Shown here piece after piece: positions 1 to 8,413 of a stretch of 64,000 nt of DNA. The notes below the pieces were generated by a model, which saw only the letters and a program-made list of their open reading frames with translations, did no database searches and was not told the DNA's origin. The DNA is taken from the NCBI GenBank assembly GCA_019638475.1, contig JAHBTR010000008.1:1-64000 (forward strand), in the 5' to 3' direction. The number at the start of each line of letters is the position of its first letter. The stretch's first letter is position 1. A program made the position numbers and the translations under genes. The stretch comes from Chitinophagaceae bacterium. GTDB taxonomy: Bacteria > Bacteroidota > Bacteroidia > Chitinophagales > Chitinophagaceae.

Positions 1-72
1 TTTATAGCACTAAAAGCAAAAGTGAAATTACAAGTTGAACTTTCTAATATGCACTTTAATGTGGGGAAATAA
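1..72 (+). CDS. C-terminal end of an unidentified protein (partial)
   Basis: An open frame enters from the left edge and ends with TAA at 70-72, giving 23 residues ending in MHFNVGK. Only the tail is visible, so no family can be named. It is convergent with the next gene with a 30-nt gap and no clear hairpin between. It could be a chance open frame, because 23 codons are little evidence. Confidence 0.35.
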   Translation, partial: FIALKAKVKLQVELSNMHFNVGK

Positions 73-102
73 AAATAATTTTTTCTAACTTTTTTATCTC
101 AC

Positions 103-525
103 TTAACTACTATGGTCTGCTACAATAACCCATTGCTTTTTTATTTTTTTTATCAATAAAGTGTAATGCCCTTCTATATTGCCTACACTTCTTTGTAAAA
201 ACCATTTGCCTACAACAAAATAATAACTTTTAGAAAGTTTTTTTAAGCTAATAATTGTAGAAGTAAACTTACCCATATACGAAGTGTCTGGATAGCTTTT
301 CTTATAATTATTTAGCGTAGCATCATAACCATAAGTTAGCCCTTTTTTTCCTATAAACATTAGGCTATCATTTTCCCAATAACCAATCATGAATTTGTTA
401 AGATTACCATTGTTCCAAGCAGCTTCTTGTTTTTTTAGCATGTTTACAATAGCTGTTTCATCTTTGGTTTGTGCATTGCTGTTGATAGCAACAATTAATA
501 AAAAGAAAATCATTATTCTTTTCAT
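103..525 (-). CDS. Exported DUF4440/SnoaL-like (NTF2-fold) protein
   Basis: The product is 140 residues. Residues 1-19 form a signal peptide (MKR start, hydrophobic core, cleavage near NAQ), so it should be periplasmic. Residues 20-138 match the pattern of small NTF2-fold DUF4440 domains: a helix with AAWNNGNL, then alternating beta strands (DSLMFIG, YTLLIK, WVIVADH). Many such proteins are uncharacterised ligand-binding or ketosteroid-isomerase-like folds, and no catalytic residues can be assigned here. It lies downstream of the mevalonate operon on the same strand, 49 nt from the last gene, but that spacing does not show co-function. Confidence 0.75.
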   Translation of the reverse strand: MKRIMIFFLLIVAINSNAQTKDETAIVNMLKKQEAAWNNGNLNKFMIGYWENDSLMFIGKKGLTYGYDATLNNYKKSYPDTSYMGKFTSTIISLKKLSKSYYFVVGKWFLQRSVGNIEGHYTLLIKKIKKQWVIVADHSS

Positions 526-574
526 GTTACTTAGTTTTTGGTTAAATAATATTGTTTGAAAAATAAGTGAAGTA

Positions 575-1513
575 TTAATAACTATAAATTTCTTCTAAGG
601 TATAGTCTTTTAATTTTTGTTGTGTGGTTTCCCAATTATTGGTAAATCCTAAAATAAAACCACCACCACCAGCACCACAAAGTTTTAAAAAATAGTCGCC
701 ATTATCTAACCCTTTTGCTACTTCTTTTTGTAAAGATTCAGGAAAAAAATCTTTCATGTATTGCAACTGAAATGAACTTAAATTATATACAGAGGTATAA
801 AAGTCTTCTGTTTTATTGTCTAAAAAATGTTGAATAGCAGTGTTGTTATTTTGAATAATATATTGTTTAAATTTTTCTTTAAATTCTTCGTGGCTATACA
901 GTTGGTTAAACATTCCCATCATTTTAGAAGTAGTTCTTGGAAATGTAGTATCTAAAAGAAAAATTTTATTGCTTTTGTCCGAAGAAGGTTCAGGCAATTT
1001 TGTTGTTATAATATCGTGTGTGCCTTTATAAAGTATTGGTTCATTTAAAATACTGCTTAAAGGGTCTAAGCCTGAACTTACTCCATGAAAATAAGATTCA
1101 TAATTTCCTAAACTTTTCTTTAGCTCTTTTAGTTTTTGATAGGTAATAACTTTTAAATCATCTTTTAAAAGTTTGGCTTTTACTAAATACCTTAATACAA
1201 TAGCAGCAACCAATGCTCCAGAGCTTCCTAAACCATAACCTTGTGGAATATTGCTTTTAAAAAATAAGCCTTGTTCTAATTCATGCTCAAACTTTTTTAC
1301 TTCCAACACAAATTTTTCATCCATGTGGCTGGAAATAAAAGCACAAAATTTTCTAAGATATTCATTTGATTGAAGAGCTTGTTTGTTATTATCGGCAGAG
1401 GCTGAAAATTCAAATTTGCCATAGTACTTATTGCAAGGAATTACTAAAGCCATGCCATCGTGTAAAACAGCATATTCGCCAAATAAAAGAATTTTAGAGT
1501 TTAGTTGCTCCAC
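575..1513 (-). CDS. mvk: Mevalonate kinase (GHMP family)
   Basis: The enzyme phosphorylates mevalonate with ATP in the cytosol. The product is 312 residues. GHMP motif 1 is near the N-terminus (LFGEYAVLHDG, 10-20), the glycine-rich ATP loop is GYGLGSSGA (92-100), the HGxSSGLDP motif sits at about 143-151, and motif 3 is GAGGGG (280-285). It is the last gene of the five-gene mevalonate operon, 11 nt after mvaD. The frame starts at GTG (1513), because the nearby ATG is out of frame. It is assigned as mevalonate kinase rather than phosphomevalonate kinase from the SSGLDP form of the central motif, which is an inference from family patterns. Confidence 0.82.
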   Translation of the reverse strand: MEQLNSKILLFGEYAVLHDGMALVIPCNKYYGKFEFSASADNNKQALQSNEYLRKFCAFISSHMDEKFVLEVKKFEHELEQGLFFKSNIPQGYGLGSSGALVAAIVLRYLVKAKLLKDDLKVITYQKLKELKKSLGNYESYFHGVSSGLDPLSSILNEPILYKGTHDIITTKLPEPSSDKSNKIFLLDTTFPRTTSKMMGMFNQLYSHEEFKEKFKQYIIQNNNTAIQHFLDNKTEDFYTSVYNLSSFQLQYMKDFFPESLQKEVAKGLDNGDYFLKLCGAGGGGFILGFTNNWETTQQKLKDYTLEEIYSY

Positions 1514-1524
1514 ATGTGTATTTT

Positions 1525-2535
1525 TTAGTTTACCTCACCACCAAGCCCTGCATGGTCGTATATAACAGACTTTAATTTTGTTTGTAAATTTTGTTCTATA
1601 AAACTTTTTACTGTTTGCTCTATTTGCTCAGGATACAATACATGTATATTGGGTCCTGCATCAAGTGTAAAACAAATAGGAAGTTTAGTTTCACTTCTAA
1701 AATTAAAAATCTGTTCTATGATAAATACTGTTTCAGGTTTCATTAACATATAATAATCCTTAGACATCATCATCATTGCATGCAAAGTTAAAGCTTCTCT
1801 TTCTGTAATTGCTATGAAATTTTCAACATCACCACTTTTTAGTACAGAAATCATTGTTGCACAATTTTTATTAGCATCTATAAATCTTGCATTGGCATAG
1901 GGATGATTGTTCATCAAAGCATGACCCACACTGCTTGATACTTTTTTGGGCGAATCTTCTACTATCAAAATCGCATCTTTCATGTTGTGGAAATTAGTAT
2001 GAATATCTGTTATAGGAATAGCATATTCATTGCTGGAATTTTCTATATTTTCTACTTTGCCCCACAAAGCATAAGAACCATAAAAAGAACGACAAGCACT
2101 ACCACTTCCTAACCTTGCTAAACGACTTGCTTCTTTTGTAAAATCAACATCATTAATCTGACTGCTTGCTTTTAATAAAGCTGCTGCAATAGCAGCAAAT
2201 GCAGATGCTGAAGATGCAATACCTGTTGAATGAGGAAAACTGTTGGTAGAATCTATTCTTAATGAAAAATTATGTAGCAAAGTTGTAAATTCTTTTTGCT
2301 GAGAGGCATATTTAATAATTCTTTCTTTAAAATTTTCTTTTGGCTGCCCTTCAAAAAAATAGTCAAGTTCTATTTTGCTTGTTGTTTTTGGGGTGCATTG
2401 CAAAATAATTTCTGTATATGCTTTACTAAGTGTCATACTTAATGAGGCATTGCATGGCATTTGATTTCCATATTTACCCCAATATTTTACCAATGCTATG
2501 TTTGATGGATATTTGGCTATTATTTTTTGTGTCAT
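1525..2535 (-). CDS. mvaD: Diphosphomevalonate decarboxylase
   Basis: It converts mevalonate 5-diphosphate to isopentenyl diphosphate with ATP. The product is 336 residues, close to the usual length. Family signatures are ALVKYWGK (14-21), the ATP loop STGIASSASAF (103-113), GSGSACRS (143-150) and a late DAGPN segment near residue 292 that holds the catalytic aspartate. It lies 2 nt downstream of the GHMP kinase gene and 11 nt upstream of mevalonate kinase, so the three are probably one message. This is the most secure identification of the three GHMP proteins here. Confidence 0.92.
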   Translation of the reverse strand: MTQKIIAKYPSNIALVKYWGKYGNQMPCNASLSMTLSKAYTEIILQCTPKTTSKIELDYFFEGQPKENFKERIIKYASQQKEFTTLLHNFSLRIDSTNSFPHSTGIASSASAFAAIAAALLKASSQINDVDFTKEASRLARLGSGSACRSFYGSYALWGKVENIENSSNEYAIPITDIHTNFHNMKDAILIVEDSPKKVSSSVGHALMNNHPYANARFIDANKNCATMISVLKSGDVENFIAITEREALTLHAMMMMSKDYYMLMKPETVFIIEQIFNFRSETKLPICFTLDAGPNIHVLYPEQIEQTVKSFIEQNLQTKLKSVIYDHAGLGGEVN

Positions 2536-2537
2536 TT

Positions 2538-3437
2538 TTATTGTATCAATTCGTTGTATGTAAAAATGGGTTGTTTATTTTTTTGCTGAAAATATTTTTT
2601 TGCTTCATCAATATTTCTGCAAGTTACCATAATAAAATCTCCCCCCCATGCTCCTAAAGATTTTATAGCATAAGAGTAATCTGCAAAATATTTTTCTTTT
2701 ACTGTAATAGTTGCTAAAATAGTTGAAAGCATTTTTTCGCTTTCATTCATTAATTTTTCCCATTGCTTTATATCATTGCATTGTGTAGCAGATAGTACTA
2801 TTTCATTCATCTTATTAATTGGCTGTTGATGAATTGTTGTATGTTTAAAAGCATTAATTTCTTTAGAGCTAATTTGTTTTTTACCTAAGTAAACAAATAA
2901 TAAATATTGTGTAATGCTTGGCGGTAAAGAAAATGTTTTTTCTATTTTATTTTTTACTGAATAAATAATAGGTTTGGTTGAAATGGCTGTAGCAATATCA
3001 TAACCTGAGCCTTCAAATGTTTGAGCTAATAAATAATAAGCATCTACACCAGACCATTGACTTAATAAAGAAATAAGTGTAGCACTTGTGCCAAAACCAA
3101 ATGCTCTATTAAAATTTATTTCAAACTTAAAGTGAAGATTATTTAAAGAAATAGTTGGTTTTTCTTTTTGTATAAGTTGTAATAGTTTTTGAACAATGAG
3201 TGCTTTATCTGTATCGGTTGTTTCAATAATTTGTAAAGTATTGGAAAGCTGAATAGAAAGCCAACAATTTTTATTTTCATCAAAACATTGCCATACAATA
3301 TTTTGTTCTGAATGATTTGTGATAGAAAGATTTTGACCAACAGAAAGAGGCATGGCTAAACAAGTAGAGCCTCTTAGAACTAAATACTCACCAAATAATA
3401 AAAGCTTTCCCGATGCAGCATAGTTGATTACTTTCAT
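2538..3437 (-). CDS. GHMP kinase, probable phosphomevalonate kinase
   Basis: The product is 299 residues with a GHMP start (GKLLLFGEYLVLRG, about 10-23), a degenerate ATP loop FGFGTSATLISLL, a GSGYDIATA motif near the middle, and a glycine motif LGAWGGDF near the C-terminus. SGxDI is typical of phosphomevalonate and mevalonate kinases. In this operon the other two GHMP proteins account for mevalonate kinase and the decarboxylase, so the step left open is phosphorylation of phosphomevalonate. That function is an inference from context; the C-terminal motif is weaker than in canonical kinases (WGGDF in place of GAGGGG). Confidence 0.7.
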   Translation of the reverse strand: MKVINYAASGKLLLFGEYLVLRGSTCLAMPLSVGQNLSITNHSEQNIVWQCFDENKNCWLSIQLSNTLQIIETTDTDKALIVQKLLQLIQKEKPTISLNNLHFKFEINFNRAFGFGTSATLISLLSQWSGVDAYYLLAQTFEGSGYDIATAISTKPIIYSVKNKIEKTFSLPPSITQYLLFVYLGKKQISSKEINAFKHTTIHQQPINKMNEIVLSATQCNDIKQWEKLMNESEKMLSTILATITVKEKYFADYSYAIKSLGAWGGDFIMVTCRNIDEAKKYFQQKNKQPIFTYNELIQ

Positions 3438-3460
3438 TTACTACAACTTATTTTTTAAGA

Positions 3461-4795
3461 TTAATTGGTTGTTTCTATTAAGCTCCATCTTTCAGCTAAA
3501 TTTCTAACTGCCGATACTGAAACAACTTTATCTTTAAAATGTTCAATTACTTCTTCTTTTCTACTTTCTGGAACTTTTAATTGTTTTAAAATATTGAGTA
3601 AGTGCATTTTCATGTGTCCTTGCTGAATACCTACAGTTACTAAATTTTTTACAGCAGAAAAATTATTGGCTAAACCAGTAGCTACTGCAATACTCATTAA
3701 TTCAGTAGCAGAAGGATTTTCTAAAAGTTCTAAACTTAATTTTACCAATGGATGCAATGTTGTTAAACCTCCTACAACACCTAAAGCAAAAGGAACTTCT
3801 ACTGTAAAACGAAAGGCGTTTTCTTCAATATCTACATGGCTTAATGAAGTATATTTTCCTGTATGTGCTGCAAAAGTGTGGCTACATGCTTCTACAGCTC
3901 TAAAATCGTTTCCTGTGGCTAATACTACAGCATCTATACCATTCATAATGCCTTTATTGTGTGTAGTAGCTCTGTGAGGGTCTAATTCTGCTACTCTTAC
4001 GCCAAGTCTAAATCTTCTTGCAAATTCTTTACCATTCATACCTGGTACAATATTATCTAATTGGTCAAGTGTTGTTTCTACATAACATTTTACTCTGCAA
4101 TTAGGTGTATAGTTAGAAAGAATACACATAATAATTTCTAATCCATCTTTTGTACATTCTTTTTGAGATGATTGCCATTGTTTGAAAGTAGCAGCAAATT
4201 GTTCTAAACAAGAGTTGATAAAATTTGCACCCATAGAATCTATGGTTTCAAATGTTGCATATAATTGCATTAAGTGTGGTTCTTTATCACTCAAATCTTT
4301 TAATTCAATATTGATAATTCCACCACCACGTTTTACCATATTTTCTGTAATGTCAAAACAATCTTTTATTAATCGTTCTTTCAATTCGGCAAAACGTTGT
4401 TGCAATATTGTTATATCATCTTTCCATAAAAAATGTACTTGACCTATTTTTTCTGTATCAATAATTTTTGTTTTAAAACCTCCTTTTGTAAACCAAAATT
4501 TTGCACTATTGGCTGCTGCTGCTACAACAGAGCTTTCTTCTATAACCATTGGTACCATATATGCTTTATCATTAATGAGCATATTGGGGCAAATACAAAA
4601 TGGCAATGGGAAATTAGAAATAGTGTTTTCGCTAAATTCTTCTAACAAGCTCTGCATTTTACTATCTGAATGATGAAAACTTTTGAAAAGAGAAAGTGCA
4701 TTAGCTGCATTTGTATGTTTTTCTGTAACTATATTAAGTTTTTCATCTCTACTTTTTTTAGAAAAACCATGAACAATTTTTTGTTCTTTCTTCAT
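3461..4795 (-). CDS. mvaA: Hydroxymethylglutaryl-CoA reductase, class II
   Basis: It reduces HMG-CoA to mevalonate, the committed step. The product is 444 residues, the length of bacterial class II reductases, without the membrane anchor of class I. Signatures are VIEESSVVAAA (84-94, catalytic glutamate region), DPHRATTHNKGIMNG, the cofactor-site stretch ATGNDFRAVEA, and GHMKMH with the general-acid His near residue 394. It is the second gene of the operon, 1 nt after fni and 23 nt before the GHMP kinase. NADH or NADPH preference cannot be decided from the sequence by eye. Confidence 0.94.
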   Translation of the reverse strand: MKKEQKIVHGFSKKSRDEKLNIVTEKHTNAANALSLFKSFHHSDSKMQSLLEEFSENTISNFPLPFCICPNMLINDKAYMVPMVIEESSVVAAAANSAKFWFTKGGFKTKIIDTEKIGQVHFLWKDDITILQQRFAELKERLIKDCFDITENMVKRGGGIINIELKDLSDKEPHLMQLYATFETIDSMGANFINSCLEQFAATFKQWQSSQKECTKDGLEIIMCILSNYTPNCRVKCYVETTLDQLDNIVPGMNGKEFARRFRLGVRVAELDPHRATTHNKGIMNGIDAVVLATGNDFRAVEACSHTFAAHTGKYTSLSHVDIEENAFRFTVEVPFALGVVGGLTTLHPLVKLSLELLENPSATELMSIAVATGLANNFSAVKNLVTVGIQQGHMKMHLLNILKQLKVPESRKEEVIEHFKDKVVSVSAVRNLAERWSLIETTN

Positions 4796-4796
4796 C

Positions 4797-5828
4797 TTAA
4801 TTTTCTTTAATAGTTAAAAATGTTCTTGCCAATAAAAGCCCTTCTATTTGATATTGTATAAACTCATCTAATGCTGTTTGAGATTCTTTGGCATATTTTA
4901 AAAATTCTGATGCCATACCATACATAGCATTTGTGGTAGATTTTTGTATTAAATAATATCCGTCTAAAAAATTTTTTATTCCGCCACTAATAATTACAGT
5001 AGAACAGGTTAGTTTTTTGCCCAATTCTTTTATTAGCAGATTGTTCAAATGTACCATTTCTTCTGCTGTTTGTCCTACTTGTTCAAAAGGCATTAAATAT
5101 TTTCCTTTTGTCTTATTTCTTAATAATTCTAATTTAGAAAAATTAGTACCGCCATTGGCAGCAAATTCAATAGCTGTTAATGGAAGTTGTAATAATTTTT
5201 TCATGCTTTGATAGCCAAATCCTTGTCCTACTTCTTTTACAATTAAAGGAAGTTTTGTAGCTTTTAAAAATTGTTCAATAGTTTTTATAGGTGCTTGTTG
5301 TATAAAATCTCCTTCAGGTTGCATCCATTCTTGTAAAGGATTTACATGAATGATAACACCATCTGCTTTTAATGTATCAACTAATTTATTGATAGAAGTT
5401 AAAGATTTTGCTTCTATCATTTTTTCAATTTGTGCAATACCAAAATTCAGATAAAAAGGAATGTTGTTTCCTAAAATAGGTCTTAGGTTAAAGTCTTTTA
5501 CTTTACTTGCATTTTCTAAAGCAATACGTGCAGAACCTACACCCATTCCTAAACCAAATTTTGCTGCTGCTTTTGCTAATCTTTTGTTTATTTCATTTGT
5601 TTTCGCTGTACCTCCTGTCATGCTTGAAATCCAAATAGGATATTTCAACATTTTATTGCCAAGCTGTATATTCCATTCTTCTTTTTTATTAGGATGTGCA
5701 GCAATCATAGGCTCATAATAAAAACGATTATCAACTATATTATTTTGAGATAATAAAGCCAATGCTATATGACTGTCTTTTCTTCTTTCTGTTTTTGTAG
5801 AATGTATATTTGTCTTTTTATTATTCAT
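4797..5828 (-). CDS. fni: Type 2 isopentenyl-diphosphate delta-isomerase (FMN-dependent)
   Basis: It interconverts IPP and DMAPP using reduced FMN, in a TIM-barrel flavoenzyme. The product is 343 residues. Signatures are WISSMTGGTAKT near residues 67-78, GMGVGSARIAL, HVNPLQEWMQPEGD, VKEVGQGFG and SGGIKNF. It is the first gene of the mevalonate operon and is preceded by a minus-strand TACTTTTG promoter box (5864-5871). Having the isomerase lead the operon next to the reductase links carbon entry with DMAPP supply. Confidence 0.93.
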   Translation of the reverse strand: MNNKKTNIHSTKTERRKDSHIALALLSQNNIVDNRFYYEPMIAAHPNKKEEWNIQLGNKMLKYPIWISSMTGGTAKTNEINKRLAKAAAKFGLGMGVGSARIALENASKVKDFNLRPILGNNIPFYLNFGIAQIEKMIEAKSLTSINKLVDTLKADGVIIHVNPLQEWMQPEGDFIQQAPIKTIEQFLKATKLPLIVKEVGQGFGYQSMKKLLQLPLTAIEFAANGGTNFSKLELLRNKTKGKYLMPFEQVGQTAEEMVHLNNLLIKELGKKLTCSTVIISGGIKNFLDGYYLIQKSTTNAMYGMASEFLKYAKESQTALDEFIQYQIEGLLLARTFLTIKEN

Positions 5829-5863
5829 AAAAAATATAGCGGATAGATTATTGATTAATCAGG

Positions 5864-5871
5864 CAAAAGTA
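5864..5871 (-). promoter_or_regulatory. -7 box of the mevalonate operon
   Basis: On the minus strand this reads TACTTTTG, a full match to the Bacteroidota -7 consensus TAnnTTTG. It lies 35 nt upstream of the fni ATG. No TTG at the ideal 19-21 nt spacing was found, so the -33 element is weak or absent. Confidence 0.5.
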
Positions 5872-5934
5872 CAGTTTAATAGCGGCAATTTATTTTTTGG
5901 ATTGAATATTTTCTAAAGCCTTGAAAGTTAAATT

Positions 5935-5965
5935 TTTGCTGATACTGACTATAAAATTATCTTTA
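5935..5965 (+). promoter_or_regulatory. engB promoter, probably leaderless
   Basis: TTTG at 5935-5938 is followed after exactly 19 nt by TATCTTTA (5958-5965), one base off the -7 consensus. The engB ATG starts at 5970, only 4 nt after the box, so transcription would begin at or next to the start codon. Confidence 0.55.
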
Positions 5966-5969
5966 CAAT

Positions 5970-6566
5970 ATGCAAATAAAATCTGCTAAATACCTTATTT
6001 CATCTCCTTCTTATGAAAAGTGTCCTAAACCAGATAAACCTGAGTATGCTTTTATTGGTAGGAGCAATGTGGGCAAATCTTCTTTAATTAATATGTTAGT
6101 TAATCAAAAAAATTTAGCCAAAACATCTGCTACACCTGGGAAAACACAATTAATTAATCATTTTTTAATTAATGATAGTTGGTATTTGGTTGATTTGCCT
6201 GGTTATGGATATGCAAAACGTTCTCAAAGAGATAGAAATAGATGGGAACAAATGATTGAAAATTATTTAAGAAAAAGGGAAAATTTGATGAATGTTTTTG
6301 TGTTAATAGATGCAAGACATTCTCCTCAACAAAATGACTTAGCTTTTGTAAATAAATTAGGCGAATGGCAAATTCCTTTTGTATTGGTTTTTACCAAAGT
6401 AGATAAAGAAAAACCTACTGTAGTTTTAAGAAACGAAAAACTTTTTTTAGAAAAGATGAAAGAGAGTTGGCAATTTTTGCCACAAAGTTTTATTACCAGT
6501 GCAGAAAAAAAGCAAGGAAAAGAGGAGCTATTGATGTTTATTCAAAACTGTAATGAAGGAAAGTAA
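5970..6566 (+). CDS. engB: Ribosome biogenesis GTPase EngB/YsxC
   Basis: This essential GTPase is needed for late assembly of the 50S subunit. The product is 198 residues. The G motifs are in order: G1 GRSNVGKS (30-37), the switch region with ATPGKTQ (55-60), G3 DLPGYG (75-80) and G4 TKVDK (142-146). The SxE-type G5 lies near TSAEKK. It is a single gene, divergent from the mevalonate operon and ending in a bidirectional terminator. Its promoter box almost touches the ATG, which suggests a leaderless transcript. Confidence 0.93.
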   Translation: MQIKSAKYLISSPSYEKCPKPDKPEYAFIGRSNVGKSSLINMLVNQKNLAKTSATPGKTQLINHFLINDSWYLVDLPGYGYAKRSQRDRNRWEQMIENYLRKRENLMNVFVLIDARHSPQQNDLAFVNKLGEWQIPFVLVFTKVDKEKPTVVLRNEKLFLEKMKESWQFLPQSFITSAEKKQGKEELLMFIQNCNEGK

Positions 6567-6571
6567 AAAGT

Positions 6572-6604
6572 AGCCTACAAAATGGCGGAAAGCATTTGTA
6601 GGCT
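6572..6604. terminator. Bidirectional terminator between engB and the ArsR gene
   Basis: A perfect 10-bp inverted repeat AGCCTACAAA / TTTGTAGGCT (6572-6581 and 6595-6604) lies between convergent genes. T-rich sequence follows on both strands (TTTT shortly after on plus, ACTTTTTAC on minus). Confidence 0.75.
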
Positions 6605-6614
6605 TAGGTTTTCG

Positions 6615-6944
6615 TTAATTCAGCAAATTTTCTGAAATTTTAATAACTTGTTCTAAACGTGCATAATTAACTGAATAATGAATACTCTTACCATCTCTTT
6701 CAGTATTTACTATTCCTGCTCTTCTTAAAATAGCCAGATGCTGAGATGCTACAGATTGTTCTATACGCATCTTTACATATAACTCAGTTACGGTAATTGA
6801 CTTTTTTTCATCAATTAACTTCATAATTTGCTGACGCAACTTATGATTTAAGGCTCTTAGGGTCAATGCTGCTTTTTTGAGCTTTAAAGGTTCTATTACA
6901 ACTGGCGTAATTCCATTTGATAGAACTAAGTTTAACTGGTTCAT
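6615..6944 (-). CDS. ArsR-family winged-helix transcriptional regulator
   Basis: The product is 109 residues, one winged-helix domain covering about residues 25-105. The recognition helix lies around QSVASQHLAILRRAGIV, followed by a beta-wing with ERDGKSIHYSV. The metal-binding ELCVCDL signature of arsenic or zinc sensors is missing and no paired cysteines are present, so it is unlikely to be a classical metalloregulator. It is monocistronic as far as can be seen, so its target cannot be guessed from neighbours. Confidence 0.85.
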   Translation of the reverse strand: MNQLNLVLSNGITPVVIEPLKLKKAALTLRALNHKLRQQIMKLIDEKKSITVTELYVKMRIEQSVASQHLAILRRAGIVNTERDGKSIHYSVNYARLEQVIKISENLLN

Positions 6945-7116
6945 AAATAATTCTTTTGGGGGTTAAAGAAGGCATAAATGTAAGTTAAAAACTATAAAAT
7001 AGGCTATTTTTTTGTATAAACGTTAAATATTCTATTTGTTTGGTATATAATAAGGTGGTGTGTTATGAGTCAAATTGGTACACTTTATATTGCTATTGAT
7101 GAAGTAAAGAAAACAA

Positions 7117-7143
7117 AAAAGGCTACCATTAAAGTAGCCTTTT
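7117..7143 (-). terminator. Intrinsic terminator of the first astacin gene
   Basis: AAAAGGCTAC (7117-7126) pairs perfectly with GTAGCCTTTT (7134-7143) around a 7-nt loop. On the minus strand the hairpin is followed by TTTTGTTTTC, giving a U-rich tail 26 nt after the stop of the 7169-8377 gene. Confidence 0.75.
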
Positions 7144-7168
7144 AGTATGAGATGAGTGTTATACAATT

Positions 7169-8377
7169 TTATCTTGCCATGTTGCAGGGAACACTTTTTG
7201 AAGCATACAATAATTTCATTTCGCCATTATCTTCTAAGAAAACATAAAAGGATGCTCTGATGTTTTTATTCCTAATTTTTTCTGGTATTTCAGAATAAGG
7301 AATAAATAATTCCATATTTTTTTTACCACCTTTATTTACTTCAATTTTTTCTCCTGCATTCAATACTGTTGTTTTAGATGTGCCAGAAACACCAAATACT
7401 TTATAATCGTTGCTGGCAGTTTCAAACATATTTCCTTTTTCGTCTGTAAATACAGCTAAATAATATACTCTACCACTTTTGCCTGCTGTATTGATGGTAA
7501 ATGATGGATAAAAACAAACACCTTCTTTAGCATCGTTTCTTTCTATTTGCATATTAGTAAAACTACTTATGGTAAAACGAGGTACTTCATTTTGTCTTTC
7601 TCCTTTTTTAGGATATAATGCACTTACTAATGCTTTATCACCTTCAGAGATGCTATAGTTCCAATCTACATGATAGCCATCTAATGTTTCCCAACGAGAA
7701 ATAGGGTAGTGCATAATAGATTTTGCATCGTATTTAGTACCATTAGCATAGCTTACATTATATTTTTTAAATAGCTGTGCATCTACCATGTCTTTGTCCC
7801 ATCCTTGATTTAATTTATATGCAGCATAAATTCTGTTTTTATCCCATTTTATGCCAGAAATAGGGCTCATGTGTTCGTGCATTAAACCAATTGCATGACC
7901 AAATTCGTGAACAATACATGTATAAGTGTATTCTTGTGTGCTAAATGATGTTGTATCTAAGTGCATAGTATGTTCTTCTTGTGGTACCATTAATGCCATA
8001 GTGCCTAATTTAGAATAATTGCCACCACCATCATTTCCTGTAAGTATAACGCGTATATGAGATGGTCCAACTTCTACAAACTGAAATTTAATGTTGGCAT
8101 ATTTTTCCCACTCTTTGGCATAGCGTTTAATCATGTCTTTATAGCGTTGGCTACCATTCATTATTTTTACATAAAGTGTTTTGCCATTATCCCATAAATA
8201 ATAATTATCTGCCATTCCTCTTTTCCCTGTTTCTGTAGTGTCAAATGCAAATACTTGTTGTATGGGTTCAACTGTAGCACATCCTACTTTTGTAAATTGC
8301 TGTTTTTGTTGTGCTGAGATAGTAGTAGTAAAGCATATTGCTAATCCTAATACTAATAGTTGTTTTATCTTTTTCAT
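7169..8377 (-). CDS. Secreted astacin-like (M12A) zinc metalloprotease
   Basis: The product is 402 residues with a signal peptide (1-22, cleavage after SAQ). The astacin zinc signature HEFGHAIGLMHE gives ligands H157, H161 and H167 with catalytic E158. A Met-turn SIMHYP follows about 65 residues later, the order expected for the family. The C-terminal ~150 residues form a beta-rich extension without an enzyme motif. It is exported to the periplasm or cell surface. A paralogue of almost equal length lies 36 nt upstream on the same strand, and the two are probably co-transcribed. Confidence 0.88.
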   Translation of the reverse strand: MKKIKQLLVLGLAICFTTTISAQQKQQFTKVGCATVEPIQQVFAFDTTETGKRGMADNYYLWDNGKTLYVKIMNGSQRYKDMIKRYAKEWEKYANIKFQFVEVGPSHIRVILTGNDGGGNYSKLGTMALMVPQEEHTMHLDTTSFSTQEYTYTCIVHEFGHAIGLMHEHMSPISGIKWDKNRIYAAYKLNQGWDKDMVDAQLFKKYNVSYANGTKYDAKSIMHYPISRWETLDGYHVDWNYSISEGDKALVSALYPKKGERQNEVPRFTISSFTNMQIERNDAKEGVCFYPSFTINTAGKSGRVYYLAVFTDEKGNMFETASNDYKVFGVSGTSKTTVLNAGEKIEVNKGGKKNMELFIPYSEIPEKIRNKNIRASFYVFLEDNGEMKLLYASKSVPCNMAR

Positions 8378-8413
8378 TTTTTGTTAATTTATATTGATTG
8401 ATAGAAAATTTGT

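Noticed and set aside
7065..7145. 26-codon open frame (MSQIGTLYIAIDEVKK...) between the ArsR gene and the astacin gene
   Set aside because: Its last ten codons are the terminator hairpin of the convergent gene, no promoter match was found, and the length gives little statistical support.
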